From Stenopsyche tienmushanensis (taxonomy: Eukaryota; Arthropoda; Insecta; Trichoptera; Stenopsychidae), in the NCBI GenBank assembly GCA_008973525.1, contig WACJ01000300.1, positions 124,001 to 188,000 of the forward strand: a stretch of 64,000 bases of DNA, written 5' to 3'. Made by a program: the position numbers and the translations under genes. Below the pieces are notes generated by a model. The model was not told where the DNA came from, made no database searches, and saw only the letters and a list, made by a program, of their open reading frames with translations. This document shows, piece after piece, positions 21,227 through 33,469 of the stretch. Positions within the stretch are counted from its first letter, which is position 1. Every line of letters begins with the position of its first letter.

Positions 21227-22429
21227 CCCATTTTAGCTTGAGGCGAGATGAGACTAAACCAAAGAAATTCCGCATGTAGTCACCGAAATAGGAATGATAA
21301 ACATTGATGAATTCGATATTTTTATTAATTGCAGTTTATGACAGCTCAAGATGAAGATATTTTAGACCAGCGATTTAGACCTGGGGGTGATTACTCCTAC
21401 AGAGATAAAACAGCTATTCTGCGGAGGTAATCATGCTGGTAATTTTTGATATGTAGATAATAGAATGGCAGGTCAGTGTCACATAGCTTGACACACACGC
21501 ACAGGGAGATAAAATCAGTTTCCCTAATAGGTCATAGATACAAGACTGATAAGGTTAGGAATCGCTGTTTTAGACGATAATCTGAATTTCTACTGATATT
21601 CCGATGTATTAAGTACTTCAATCAATTTAAATTCAACAATGATTGATCATCGATGGTTATAAAATTTTAGTTACAAACATCGTTACTGCTCTTCCGCATC
21701 GCTGCAATTAAATTCACATTATTTGCTTCTGTGTATATTTGATAGTTAATTAATGATTTTATGGACACAACGTGATTCAATAAACTACCTGAACTAAGTG
21801 TGTGTGACAAATTTCCTAGAAAAATGATAAATAAAAACTCAACAAATAATGAAAACATGGTTTGAAATTAAAATTTACGACAGCTCATTTTAATAGCTCA
21901 TGGTTTTTGCTAGAAGCCGTTAAGGGTATATTTCATAAAAATCATAATTATTACATGTCTCATTGTTCTTCAACTTCAGACCTGAGGTGAGTATTAATTT
22001 TGTTCAAAACAAATCGTTAATTGTAATAATAGTAAAAGACAAGGGAAAGGATTAGTTGTTAAATATGTACGTGCCTAAATCGTAATTTCGTTTTTTGGAA
22101 AAATATTGTCTATGAAGATCTCCTAAATTATTGTAATTATTATTACTGATAATAATAAAAAAGTAACTCCTTTATCGTAAATTTTCATATAAATTATGAT
22201 ATTCAACGTTTATTAAAATGTGATTAAAGTTAAATTTAATTGTGAAAAAGTGAGAATACTAACGTAAACGTTCTTCGTAAATAGTCATTTTAACATCTTT
22301 TCCGTAATCGTGAATAATCGTTACATTTTATTTGTATAAAAGTGTTTTTTTCTTGTTTATTAAAATTATTTTCATTTTTATTTTATCCTCTATCTTTAAA
22401 AAAAGTTATTTCATGTAACCTTTGTACGA
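21227..22429. other. Intron, nothing recognised
   Basis: AT-rich intron. Open frames are short and show no protein similarity I can name. Confidence 0.4.
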
Positions 22430-23170
22430 TGAAATGTAGTTGTATGTAATTCATCAACATGGTCTCCTTTAAAAGTAATATATTAATCTATCGCTTCGCC
22501 AATATTTCGATGCTTCCTTTGTAGAGCGATTTAATTTTGGTTTCAATATAGGCTTCAGTTTCGGCAATCACTTCTTCATTGGAACCAAAATCTCTTTCCT
22601 TGGAGCATTCTTTTTAGATCTGCAAACAAGTAGAGCCAGATTCAGGGAATAAGATGGATCCCCACGAAATTCAAAGGGCAATTCGTGCAATTTCGCTATT
22701 GTTGCGATCGATTTATGGCACGGTGCATCGACTTGGTGAAAGAGCACTTTTTTCTTCTCCATTTGGGGTCATTTTATTGCAATTTCTTCCATTTAACGCA
22801 CAAATAGCGCCATATAATCTTCACTATTGATAATTCTTTCCTTTTTAAAGATGAATGAAATATTCTCCACATCCTATAATACGGAGGCCAAAACATTACC
22901 AATTGATGATTTACTATTTTGATCGTTTTGGGCCACTTTTGCCAGTTGCTGCCCACTCAACTGATAGCCGATTTGGCTGTGTATTTGATAATGGATTCAT
23001 TTTTCATCTATCTTTAAGTATCTTTAAGGTATCAACTATCTCACTCAACTTCAATTTACGATCGGAAAAACTATTTAGTGAAGTTTTTTTATGTTTTCTG
23101 GAACAACTGCCAAATTTGATTTTTTTCGGTAACGTTTAAAATCTCGATGGAGCAGAGTTCGAATATCATT
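22430..23170 (-). pseudogene. Broken mariner transposase (catalytic half)
   Basis: The minus strand, with frameshifts, reads SEDYMALFV-like, then MEKKKVLFHQ, CHKSIATIAKLHELPFEF and LKRMLQGKE, followed by a stretch equivalent to RFGSNEEVIAETEAY. These are consecutive mariner blocks spanning the second catalytic Asp to the C-terminus. The Asp-Asn of FHQDN is changed (FHQVD) and HPPYSPDLAPSDY is damaged. It starts near ILAKR at the 3' side and lacks the DNA-binding half. It is inactive. Confidence 0.78.
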
Positions 23171-23439
23171 TTTAAAGTCATTGCTTTGCCTCAACGTTAT
23201 TTTTTCTTAATAAAAAGCAATGCTTTATTAACATAAGAAGTTGAGATTTAGCCACTGAATTAAACATCAGATTGTTATGAAATTTTGACACATATTGTTT
23301 GAAACATGATATTGGTTGGTCAATAATCGCAATATATGTCATCTTATGAACTTATTGTATAATCCTCTCGGCTCTATAATTTAAAAATTATGCTCAAAAT
23401 CTTGATACTGATTAAACCAATGTATGCCAAACGAGCTAT

Positions 23440-23600
23440 ACAAGTTTGGCTAAGCTTTGTTTGTGTAATATATAATAAAATTTAAAAAAGCTACTGTTCT
23501 AGTGGTTATTTTATGATACGCACTGTATCTATGATGTATATGATGGAGACGGAGATATTAAAAACGATTCTCCCTCTCTTTCCGACCAACTGCCCGTTAA
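23440..23600. repeat. Repeat family D (GTAATATATAATAAAA) copy
   Basis: GTTTGTGTAATATATAATAAAA, then a CTACTG.T.TAGTGG-like run, then TCTCCCTCTCTTTCCGACCA. The same words, direct or inverted, occur near 3.26, 31.7, 42.7, 48.0, 52.1 and 54.3 kb. Ends could not be defined, so the class is unknown. Confidence 0.5.
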
Positions 23601-23760
23601 AGTTTCACTTTTCGTGACGTTCAGGTCAAAGTGCATTACTGCAGCTATAAAAGTTTAACTTAAAAAATCGATAAACCCAGTGTTAATCTGTGATCTCCAA
23701 TCATATCACATGTAGTTTCAGTTGCGTTTGCAGTTGTGTAAGTATTTATTTTGCCCCATA

Positions 23761-23934
23761 ATGGATCCATTTACTTCGACACCATTCGAGCAATTCTCTT
23801 TGTCCATGGCTTTAAAGAATCAATTTTCTTCGCAATCCTTGCAAGCGATTAATGAATTGCATGATGTCATGAAGCGATTTCCACATAGAAGATTCAAGGT
23901 TCAACATTCGGGACGGTTCTTAGGTGAAAATTAG
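23761..23934 (+). CDS. Unidentified short ORF, possible retroelement gag remnant
   Basis: The frame starts at the ATG at 23761 and reads MDPFTSTPFEQFSLSMALKN onward for 57 codons to TAG. It is GC-richer than its surroundings, and the non-open continuation to about 24060 keeps coding-like composition (LESQPTPDEVDFGELKVHL in another frame). I do not recognise the protein. An N-terminal gag region of an LTR retrotransposon or a decayed host exon are both possible. No splice sites or partners identify it. Confidence 0.25.
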   Translation: MDPFTSTPFEQFSLSMALKNQFSSQSLQAINELHDVMKRFPHRRFKVQHSGRFLGEN

Positions 23935-25246
23935 GCACGCCCCATACACTGAGACGCTCATATGTCAGCAACTGTTCTTCGAGTTTCTTCGAATTTGCCG
24001 GGAAGACCTCAACAAAGGTCGCGGCTTGAAAGTCAACCTACTCCGGACGAGGTTGATTTTGGTGAACTGAAGGTCCATCTTCGGTTATTACCGACTGTTG
24101 TTTATATATGACCCACTGTTTCTGATTCTATAGCGTTGTTTTGATAATAAGTAACATGATACCGCATCCGGTGCTCGCTTCGAGAGCGTATTTTTTGAAT
24201 ATTTTGCGTCTTAAATTTGATTTAACTGACGCTTGAATTTGTTCAAAAATATGATGTAGTGTCTTAATTTTATTAATACCGTGTAAAACGAATGCACGTT
24301 AAGAGAAAAGTGACAAAACTTAAAAAAGAGTTTGCATGTATGTACTGCCTGAATATGAGGTCATTCGGCTTACAAGATTTTTTTAGTTTCGAGCCAACTT
24401 GTAAAAATGGCAATCATGAGCAAGAGTTAAGAAACTTCCTCTCGGATACGTTGACTTTTTTTCGTAGCATTCCGAGAATTTCTAAGAAACGATCTTTGTG
24501 GCACGACGCTGTGTAAAAAAGATTGTTGATCCATGCTTAATTAGGATAAAAAAAACAATATGCAAAGAAATAGCATCACGGCACTTTCAAGGTGTAGTCA
24601 CGAATCATTAGCACTATTGCCTAGATGAGGGTTGCCTCTTTATTATACATAAGAACTGAGATTTCTTTTAATTTAAGATGCGCATTCAGCTGCGATTTTG
24701 GCTATACATTGAAATATTGATGAAAATGTATAATAATTAGATCGATTTTAAGTCCGTATGTCCGTGAGAATGCTTATTATTGTCCATAGCTCAATTATAA
24801 AATCGACGAAAAGTTAAACTTATACATTTTAATATTAATGATCTTTCTCAGCCCTAAACCGATTGATAAATTCAACCCATTCAATGTGTCATGACAACAG
24901 AATCTATTAAATATGTATCCTAATATAATTTTCAATGCATTGTGCCTGAAATTAGCTATGCATTTATGCAGTGGCTAAATAAGTAAGCAGTGTAATACTT
25001 GTTTCGTATCAACAAGCGAACGAAAAAAGGTGTGTCGGCCCTGCTTTTTATTTCTGAATTTATTTACCCAAGAAATTATTATAGACGGTTCGCATTCGAT
25101 AATGACACGCGTTTATCATTCAAAAGATCGCATGTTTAACACCTAATAATACTAAAAATACACTCGGAGTCACATTTTAAATGGAGTTTTTATGATATAT
25201 ATTCGCATTTGGATGACATTTGAATTCAGTGATAGATGATTTTAAT
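23935..25246. other. Intron, unrecognised
   Basis: Beyond the 23.8-kb frame, GC-richer sequence continues to about 24.2 kb. The remainder is AT-rich. A 74-codon frame at 24292-24516 shows no motif I know. Confidence 0.35.
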
Positions 25247-26350
25247 CAGGACTTCAAAGCGGAACTGAATCGAAAAATGAAAACCGGTAAAAACGTTATA
25301 TGTACTGGACCGTAAACCGGAAAAAACCGGTTCGAAAATATCGGTTTTTTCCGGTTTATGCACGTCTTACTCGAATGAGAGTATGATTGATGTTTGCGTT
25401 TGTATAATATATGACCATTTAAGAATGCATTAACAATTTGCATAATTTTTTTTTGGTTGTGTTCATCTGATAATATTGTAATCTTAATCTTATAAGCTTG
25501 TAATTTTGAGTCATTATTTATTTTGTTTAGCAAATTTTCTTATATATTTGTTATATAAGAAGTTCGCTAATTCTGGCCGTTTTAGATTGTCTTGTTGGAA
25601 ACAATATTTTGTTGAATTGATCGTTTCACCTTGCTTAAGTATCTCATAATAAACTACCCCCTTCCAGTCCCACCAAATGCATAGCAAAACTTTTTTTGGA
25701 TGTAGGTCAGGTTTAACTACAGTTAAAGCTTCTGTACCCAAAGGTCCAAGACCGTTTACATTGGATATTCTCATAGAGTATCCAACTTTCATCTCGAGTG
25801 ACAAGTCCCTTCAAAAAAGGTTGGCTATTATGTCGTTGGAGAAGAAGATCGCATGATACGCTGAAGTTTATTTAAGTCAGTCAGTTCATGAGGAAGCCAC
25901 ACATTTGAACGATTGATGTAGCCAAATTTTGTCAGATGATTATGGACGAATGTTCGTGGAATTTCTAACTTGTTATCTATTTCGCAAACAGTATATCGCG
26001 GGTTTTCTTCAACCTTGGCTATGATTAGATCTGTGTTCATTTGCGAAAGACACTTATGGGACAACCTAATACTTATAGTTATAATTATTACACTTTTTAT
26101 GAATGATTTATATTATATTTTTTGCCTATATGATAACTTTGAAATTCTATTATAACCCTTACGTAGAAGCAGACATGGAAAATAATACGTATCAATATAT
26201 AAAGAGAGTAAATTTACCAATATTATTCAAGTAGAATGCTTGCTGGAGCTGAAAGTAAAACCGTTTTTTTCCTGGGATGAAAAATGTAACCAAACCGATA
26301 CAAATATTTGGAACTGAACCGGAATGAAAAAATAGCGCTTCAAAGTCCTG
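25247..26350. mobile_element. hAT-type element (CAGGACTT ends) split by a mariner
   Basis: It starts CAGGACTTCAAAGCGGAACT and ends GCTTCAAAGTCCTG, inverted ends of hAT type. Flanks ATTTTAAT (25239-25246) and ATTTTGTT (26351-26358) agree at 6 of 8 positions. The outer parts are rich in CCGGTTT/AAACCGG motifs, shared with the copies near 7.2, 31.2, 37.7 and 46.0 kb. A mariner copy sits in its middle. No hAT transposase frame remains. Confidence 0.6.
25560..26076 (-). pseudogene. Broken mariner transposase inside a hAT element
   Basis: The 5' terminal repeat reads, on the minus strand, TTAGGTTGTCCCATAAGTGT at about 26072-26055. The frame then continues MNTDLIIAKVEENPRYTVCE, RSNVWLPHELTDL, KVGYSMRISNV, GTEALTVVKP and KKVLLCIWWDWKGVVYYEIL. 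It ends near NLKRPELAN, where the copy at 34.9 kb continues to the second Asp motif. The 3' half is therefore deleted. Frameshifts separate the helix-turn-helix part from the catalytic part. Confidence 0.8.
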
Positions 26351-27864
26351 ATTTTGTTAAATTGTTTTTTTTTGTTAGAAGCTTTTATTGAAATTTCATA
26401 CAATCTTATATTATATATAAATTTAAGCTTTTGATCATTGTGGTATGTATATTGTTAAAATATTGTTCTTATAAACTAAGATGATGTATAGCTATATATT
26501 CGCAAGCAAATATCAATGAAATATTGAAGTTTTCCCGCATGTAAAATATTTGTTATGAATCACATTTTAATGAGATCAAGTAGCAATGGAGTGTGAAGTT
26601 CTTCACATAGGAGGTAATAAAATGATCCATAAATATATAATGTCGATCTTCAAGTGTTAAATACGCAATTCCATAGCTTTTTAAATAGCTATCTACCCAA
26701 TAAACGACCGTAGCGAATGTAATAAGAGGCACTAAACGCTCTTAAAAGCTTCCATTCCAACATCAGGTTTTCTGCAGACGCCTTCAGGTTCCAGCTCGAT
26801 CGAATAAGATCGAAGCAATCTATATTTTTAACATAACGCTGGGACACACAAAACAATACAATTAATAAATCATTATCATAAAATAATCGCAGCAAATGGA
26901 TTCTCTCATCATTATCATATGAATTGTTAAGGACCTTGAACACGAACGAATATAGATTACTATTAGATGAAGCAACAGCAATTAAATGTCGATTTGCAAA
27001 GCAAAATTTCAATTCAACATGTAATATTCGTAAGGATAAAAAACGGAGCGAATAAATTCGCATCAGAGCAGCAATCAAACATGGCTACTCGTTTGTACAT
27101 ACGCAATTATGGCCAATATACCAATTAGAAGAACTTGCAGAATTAAATGCGCAAACACTATCGAACAAGCACTTGAGGATTTACGCAATTTTTAAGGAGC
27201 TAATGACGTTGAGAAGTCGAACCGAAGCATCAAAAAAATTATTCATAACCTGTCAAAAATTACATGGATTTGTCTAATCAATTATTCGATTATCCACTAA
27301 ATTCGTTTAATCGATTTGAAAACAAGTTGTGTAATTGAAATATCAAAATTTCCTCCGTATTCGGGGTTGCCACGATAAACATACATTACATACAACGGCT
27401 GAAATGTTCCATAATTATTTTAAATAATAAAAAATCGCATTTAACGTATTATTTACCGACACGTTACAGTACTTTCAGCGAGTTTCAATTGCTTTTTTAG
27501 TACGTAATAGTTATTTAATAGACAGTAATACTTATAATTTGCGCGTTTGTCGTATAAACACACAAAAATCGCTTTAAAATTATAATCGCATTATGAGCGT
27601 CATATCGCATACAGTTATTAGTGTTTTACTATTGATCGCACATTTGAATGCCCATGAGGTGATTCAAGATTTTACATCGAATATCCAAAACAATTCATAT
27701 CCATCGCTTTAATCGATCTCCATTCAAGGGGGATGAGCTAAATTGAACTTTATGTCTTTTTTAACTTTGATCTTAGTATTTTTTGTTTCAGCGCTTGATA
27801 CAAATTAAAGCTTGAAAATGATTTAAACACAGTTAATACCAAAAGAGCTGTAATGCTGTCTCAC
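26351..27864. other. Intron, unrecognised
   Basis: The minus strand holds a 129-codon frame (26689-27078) with no motif I can name and no splice context. I do not call it a gene. No repeat copy elsewhere in the window was noted. Confidence 0.35.
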
Positions 27865-27994
27865 CCGAGTCCACGATGTGCTGCATGGTTGGAAATCTCT
27901 TCTTTACCCTTAGCGACACCCTTTGGAGGGTGATGACGAATGCCAGGATCGAATATCTGACGATGTTTCTTCTCATCAATCTAGCAGTCTCGTT
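27865..27994 (-). CDS. Bestrophin exon: RRN..RY / KKRFPTM segment
   Basis: This 130-bp exon encodes 43 codons plus the first base of a Gly codon. The acceptor is TTCTGCAG-like (TTGCAG) and the donor is GTGAGA. The peptide contains ARLMRRNIVRY and VKKRFPTMQHIVDSG, aligning with BEST1 GRLLRRTLIRY and YKRFPSAQHLVQAG, the cytosolic stretch after the second transmembrane helix. It is too short and lacks an ATG, so an open-frame search with a length cut-off misses it. It sits alone between introns of about 30 kb and 10.7 kb. The phase at both ends matches the neighbouring exons. Confidence 0.94.
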
Positions 27995-28787
27995 CTGCAA
28001 TTAAAAAATCATATCAAACGTCGCTTTACAAAAGGGAAATGTTTCGCAACCATATTGAATTTCGCGCGAACATGAAGTAAAAAAAACATATCGAACAGAA
28101 TATTTTCGCAAGTTTCAAGCTATCATCAGATTTTTCTTAAGGAGTCTACAAAAACCAAGTCTGAACGGCTGATTTTCAAAATTTTCAAATTAAAATTTTA
28201 TATAGTTTTTAGTGAGTTTATATAAATTTGTTCTTGTATTAAATCGAAAAACTTTTTTTTTAGAAAAAAATATGCTTTTATACGCTTTGTAACCCCCTAA
28301 AAGAGGATGTCCTTATCAATATAGACGATAAGCAATACAAAACAAGAAATTATCATCTAAATTGGTATGCATTATTCGAAGCTGTTTGTCCTTTCGTAGA
28401 AGCTGATCACCACGTTGACAGACAATTTAATGAAACTTATCTGTCTAAGGTGCAATATCAAGAGCCTCGTTTCGCTCAGAACCGGTTAAAATTCTTTTTG
28501 TAACTTTGACCCATATTTGCGACTTTTTATCGCTGTTATTTTTAACTTTTAGTCAACCATTTTTTAACGATCGACATAAACATTTGTATGTAAAAGTAAG
28601 AGGTCAAAAACGAGAACAGGATTCCACTTGACGTCTTTAATGACGAAGAATGAAGATAGGGAAACACCGAACTATATTTCATTTAAAATCGAGCCTAATT
28701 TAAAAAAAAACACACACTAGACTGTTTAATGGACTCTTATTGCAAAAGTTCCGATTAAAACGATTTAAAAAATGAGCCACACATAAT
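27995..28787. other. Intron, unrecognised
   Basis: This is the first part of the 30-kb bestrophin intron. I saw no exon or terminal-repeat structure in it. Confidence 0.4.
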
Positions 28788-28791
28788 TTAA

Positions 28792-29024
28792 CCTCTTAAG
28801 TGGATATGACGTATATATCCGTCAAGACCAAAGTCTACGCAAAGCGGGCATGACGGATACATCTGCATTGTGAAAGCTGAGCAAATCTCAATGGAAAGTG
28901 ATGGATATGTCCGATTGCAATGTTGTGTACGTTAAATGTAAGAATGATTCATCTCGGTATAGCGGCGAAAAGATCGTGTCAGTACGGATGACACTTTTAA
29001 CAGTGAAACATAACGTTGAAGGGG
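28792..29024. mobile_element. TTAA-type miniature element with GACGTATATATCCGTC
   Basis: TTAA at 28788-28791 and 29025-29028 bounds this 233-bp segment. It begins CCTCTTAAGTGG and ends AACGTTGAAGGGG, an imperfect inverted pair. The near-palindrome GACGTATATATCCGTC just inside the left end resembles the ACGTATATATACGT motif of the 6.2-kb element, so the two are probably relatives. Confidence 0.6.
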
Positions 29025-29324
29025 TTAAAGATTTTGAGTCTTAATATTTCCGATCGATCTTTTGAAACCAATTTTGCTCCGAATTATTCCTTCTGAAAAT
29101 ACTGAAGCGATTGATAATGTCGGACAGAATATAATTTGTTAAAACACAGTTTAATCTCGATGAATTTATGAGGCTATTAGGACGGCGCTATGGCCCGCAT
29201 AGCGCATGCCACGATGGACATTCTGCACGAGGGATTTAAGGGCACGGTTATTTTGCACGGTGGTAACGTGCTCGTGTCGATTGATGCTTTTTTTTAATCA
29301 ATATCTTTGTTTCAAAGCTATATA

Positions 29325-30017
29325 CAGTGTACTCTTGATTATCGAGATGCGGATTATCCGGTTTGGGATTATCCATCCATTGCAAAAAAAAAAAGTTTTT
29401 TTAATTTTTGATACTCAGATAATAAAGCTAATAATATTATATCCAAAGCGATAAGGATGATGCTTGTATCTTATCTACCAAAACAAACGCCTGTTCTCGT
29501 TAAGAAATCCTATTATACAAGGCAGAAACTAACTAAACTAATGTAGGATGATCGCGTATTTGCGAGCAAATTCCAGTGATTCAAAAAGAGCACTATTTTA
29601 CATTGAGGATCGTTGCAGCGTGTATGAAGCTTGTACATAAATACATAAACACTGTCGATAGCGCACAATATTCGGTCATTTTGTCATAAAGCAAACATAA
29701 ACAATACACTTGAAGTCGATTCATTATATCATTCACATATCATTATTATTCGATAAATTTGAACTCCGTCTTTATCTCTCTCAGAGAGTGTTCTTTCTGA
29801 ATCACTGAAATTCGCTCGCAAATACGCGATCATCCTATCATACCGGTTAATTATGAGCGTTTTTCTTAATAAATAATGAGCATTAAAATTATGAAATAAA
29901 AGTTTGTAATGTAAATATTATATTATAATCGAAACCAAGTAGAAGTTTGATGATTTGGATTATCCATGTATCCCGGTTATCAGTGTTTGTCCCCCCCGGA
30001 TAATCGAGAATCTTCTG
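29325..30017. mobile_element. Pogo/Tigger-like miniature element with nested insert
   Basis: It starts CAGTGTACTCTTGATTATCG after TA. The right end on the opposite strand is CAGAAGATTCTCGATTATCC; the right TA is changed to TG. The interior (GGATTATCCGG, GGATTATCCATG) repeats the terminal GATTATC motif. A family A TTAA element (29538-29846) is nested inside. Confidence 0.6.
29538..29846. mobile_element. TTAA-type element with long inverted arms (family A)
   Basis: Right arm: AATTCGCTCGCAAATACGCG ... ACCGG then TTAA (29847-29850). The left arm is the inverse (GTAGGATGATCGCGTATTTG, CGAGCAAATTCCAGTGATTC) after CTAA, a changed TTAA. The arms are about 50 bp each. The middle contains the family A words TGTACATAAATAC and CTGTCGATAGCG. 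Confidence 0.65.
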
Positions 30018-31029
30018 TGATTTGTTGCTTTTATTTTTAAAACGATTTCACAATACGTGTATTTTAACCACAAAAAATAGATAATATCAGATATTTTCCA
30101 GTTTGGCTATTTTATTTTTTCACAATTGGCTTATCTTTATGTAGATGTGCGTTATCATGTTTTAAAATATTTTTTCTTCGATTGAAAACCCCAGGTTGTT
30201 TTCCTTACAGTTTTTGTGTAAGCATGTCTAATTGTCAACAATAATCTTTCGCAGTTATCGTTAACGCTTTATAGTAATTAACCCTAATCATATTCCACCA
30301 AACACATATAAGAACCTTCTTCTTCTTTATAAATTTTCTATTGATTTATGAGAACCTGATTAAATTAAATAAGATTTATGCCATGAAAATAAAGCCGGCA
30401 AATCATATATCATCAAAAAGATAAAGTTTACAGTGATAAGATGAGCTCAAACGAGAGATTCTTAGGTTACGTGTGTAACCACAAAATCGCAGGAATATCC
30501 ACAATAAAGTAAAATTAATAAATTCCAAGAAGCTCATAAATGGCATCCTTTAATATAAATGTATATTTATCGACTACCGTTATTTCAGAAGAATGCATCT
30601 CCATTAAGTCGTCCTTTGTCTAGGGGAGTTCAAATATTGTTCAATTTCAATAATATGCTTTTAGTGTTGTAATTGAAAACACCTCTCATCTATGAAGAAT
30701 ATGTGCTGAGATAAGCGTCGGTAATCCTCGACATTTTTCTTCTACTGATGAATGCTGAAGGGTTTAATGCCGTTATTGCAATTAAGCAGACATTGTGTAG
30801 TCTCATGTGTGTCAATTTGAGTTATTTATACAAGTCCATAAAATAAAACGGCTTTATTTAGATAAGTATGTTAATGTATGGTCGTTTGACATGAAACCCT
30901 TCAATAGTTAAATACATAAATCATCTGATGATTGTCAATAATTTTACATAGCGAATGATGTTCATAAGAATCAAAATAAAACATAAATATAATGGATTAG
31001 TTGACACTGATTTCCGATTTTTCTCGTAG
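30018..31029. other. Intron, unrecognised
   Basis: AT-rich intron. I saw no coding, RNA or repeat signal that could be supported. Confidence 0.4.
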
Positions 31030-31409
31030 CATAAATTGGGATCAATTGGAGAAATAATTGCATCCAACCCTATTCGCATTTTTGGAAATCAATTTTTGTA
31101 TGTGCATCAATTTGCTATACAAAACCTTTTTATTGATGTAAATTTAATAAATGTAATTTATTTTTATACTGGATTATATCGGTTCAGTTACGGTTTTAGT
31201 TCTGGGAAAAATAACGGTTTTTTTGGTTTTAGATTTTCTATTCAGTTTCGGATGATTCATTTTTTAATCTGTAAAATATTTTTATTCGTATTAAAAACTT
31301 ATTTAAAATTAAACTAATAACAAAGAGTAAAATTTGCCGTATTATCAGATAAATACAAACAAATTTTACCGATAATCGGTTTTCTGTTCAGTTCTGGTTC
31401 GAAGTCCTG
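31030..31409. repeat. CAGGACTT hAT family copy
   Basis: The right end reads CAGTTCTGGTTCGAAGTCCTG, and the interior has TCGGTTCAGTTACGGTTTTAG and GATAATCGGTTTTCTG. These match the CCGGTTT-rich element at 25.2 kb. The left end is not recognisable. Confidence 0.5.
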
Positions 31410-31669
31410 ATAAAAAATGAATGATTTATAAAATCACTTTAATTAATAACTGCATATTTTTATATCTCGTCATAATACATGACTATTTGGATAAGTTACA
31501 GGACAGATGGTGGAATACTGGAATGAATCAAACCTATTTTTACAATCTTCAGACTTAAATCGATTATATATTACTTATTACGATTGTATTCAATATATTA
31601 AACACGGGGTAAAAATGGAACTTCTCAGGTCCTAGGAAAAGTTGATTTTATGCATAGCTTTTTTTATTT

Positions 31670-31820
31670 TTGTTAATGGAAGCTGTTAGTCAAAAAGTGG
31701 ATGTTTGTGTAATATATAATAAAAAAGGCACGCTATTAGTTTATACATATGCCGCGCCTTTTCTACTAAATTAATCACTATACTAATGGCTTGCTTATTT
31801 TATTATATAAAACACAAACG
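31670..31820. repeat. Repeat family D copies, inverted pair
   Basis: TTTGTGTAATATATAATAAAA (direct) is followed, about 60 bases later, by the inverse TTTTATTATATAAAACACAAA. The family occurs here as two facing ends, which suggests a terminal inverted repeat element about 120 bp long. Confidence 0.5.
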
Positions 31821-32179
31821 CAGCTTTGAAAAGTGAAATGTTAAATGGAGTAAAAGACAAGTACAGGCAGATTGCAAGATTTTAGGGAACAGAAAAAAGC
31901 GAATAAACCGCCAAGAAAAATGTCAACAAAACAAAAAGGTGCTTACCTTGGAAAGAAGTAGAGAGTATGGAACCAGGCAAAGGACAAAAATATTATAAAA
32001 ATCGTTAACAAATGTAAAAAAAGCAATACATAAAATTGAATTTTCCTATGAAGTAATAAGTTTACTTATTACCGCCTGTGTTCTCATACGATTATTGATG
32101 TCATTTATGTGAAGTGATTTATAAATGACTAAAATATCAATAAGAAGATAATAAATGATCCATCTTTTGAGAACCCACC

Positions 32180-32340
32180 GCTCAAAAAGTTGAAGTCTTA
32201 AGGCTGACAGAAGGTTTTGGAGCAAAAAGCTGTCAGCGTTTGAGATGTGGTGCTACAGAGGAATGCAGAAGATTTCATGGCTTGCGATGCTGGAAAGGCT
32301 CGATACATGCCCCAGAATAAATTTACGTCAGGATGTTACG
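32180..32340 (+). pseudogene. Non-LTR retrotransposon remnant (KKLSAFEMWCYRGM)
   Basis: A plus-strand frame reads LTEGFWSKKLSAFEMWCYRG then MQKISWLAMLERL. This matches the LDAFEMWCYRR.L.ISW motif found downstream of the reverse transcriptase in RTE/CR1-type retrotransposons. Only about 50 residues survive, with no polymerase motif left, so it is a decayed fragment. Confidence 0.65.
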
Positions 32341-33469
32341 AAATCGCAATCTACAGCAAAATATTGAAAGCTCTTTTATAAAATTGAAGCAATGATCTGT
32401 GCAATAATTTTGCAATCGAATCTGTGCATTATGATATCTGTAAGTCCAAGGCTGCATACTCACAGTAGTGTTAAGGCATTTTATCACGTATTTTAATCGT
32501 TTGCTCACATTTAGGACATTGAAATTTGCAAGTGGATAATTTTGATCGATGTCGACCAAAACCCGTTTGACCGGTCATCAGCGGAAATGAACTCATGCAT
32601 TTTGATAGATCGTCTGATGGCCACGTCCAGTTAGCATCGCTAAACCGATCTTCGTCATTCTTCGAATCTCATAACCGACCGTCATGAATTATTTGTTATT
32701 GAATGAAGTCTTTCGTAGTGAACAACCTTTATTAATTATTAATAAATCGCACATGCCTGGTGAGTGATGCAAGTGCAAACACGACTGCTCTAGTTTCCGA
32801 AGCAAATTCGAGAACAGGTTATTTGCAATACTGAATTTTCATTACTTAAAATACATGGCGCCGATCCTAAGTGGTGTTATTCATGCTGCCGATTTTCTAA
32901 CATTCCACATTAAAAAAAACCTAATAATAAAGTATTTCTTACTCAAATGCAATTTCAAGGAACTCCAAACAAAACAAACAATAAATTCGCAATTACATAA
33001 AAAAATAACACAAAATAGTTTAGAAATCGCATTCTACAATGATAATAGAAAACAAATTAACGCGATATAAGGGATATTTTGGTAATAAAATGGTAGCTGA
33101 AAATTTGCATGATATCAATAAGTCATAGAAAAAAGTTCGATATCAAATGTTAAGGACTAAGTATTACAATTAACCCTTTGCGGTCGTTTGTCTACACTCA
33201 ACCATCAAATATTTTTTACCGTTTCATTCGTATGTCTGTTCTCAGCCACCACACAAGGAACCATACGAATCTTAACTCTATTCATTCATGTATCAGTTTA
33301 TAACTTCTCTGAATGTTCTTGTGTCTAAGTGACCTTATCATGAACCAATACATTGCTCCGTCAAATCAGAGATAACGAAACTCAATATTTAAAAAATGCG
33401 GTCGTTCCACACTCGCCATGCAAAACACCGTGGCGAGTCAGTCGCCTTTTGAGAGTGGAGAAATCGACA
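32341..33469. other. Intron, partly TTAA-element-like
   Basis: Mostly unrecognised. At 33171 TTAACCCTTTGCGGTCGTTT looks like the left end of another TTAA-type element whose inverse (ATGCGGTCG near 33398) is present. A full element could not be delimited. Confidence 0.35.

Noticed and set aside
26689..27078. 129-codon minus-strand frame as a gene
   Set aside because: No motif, no good start context, AT-driven composition, and no splice-linked neighbours.
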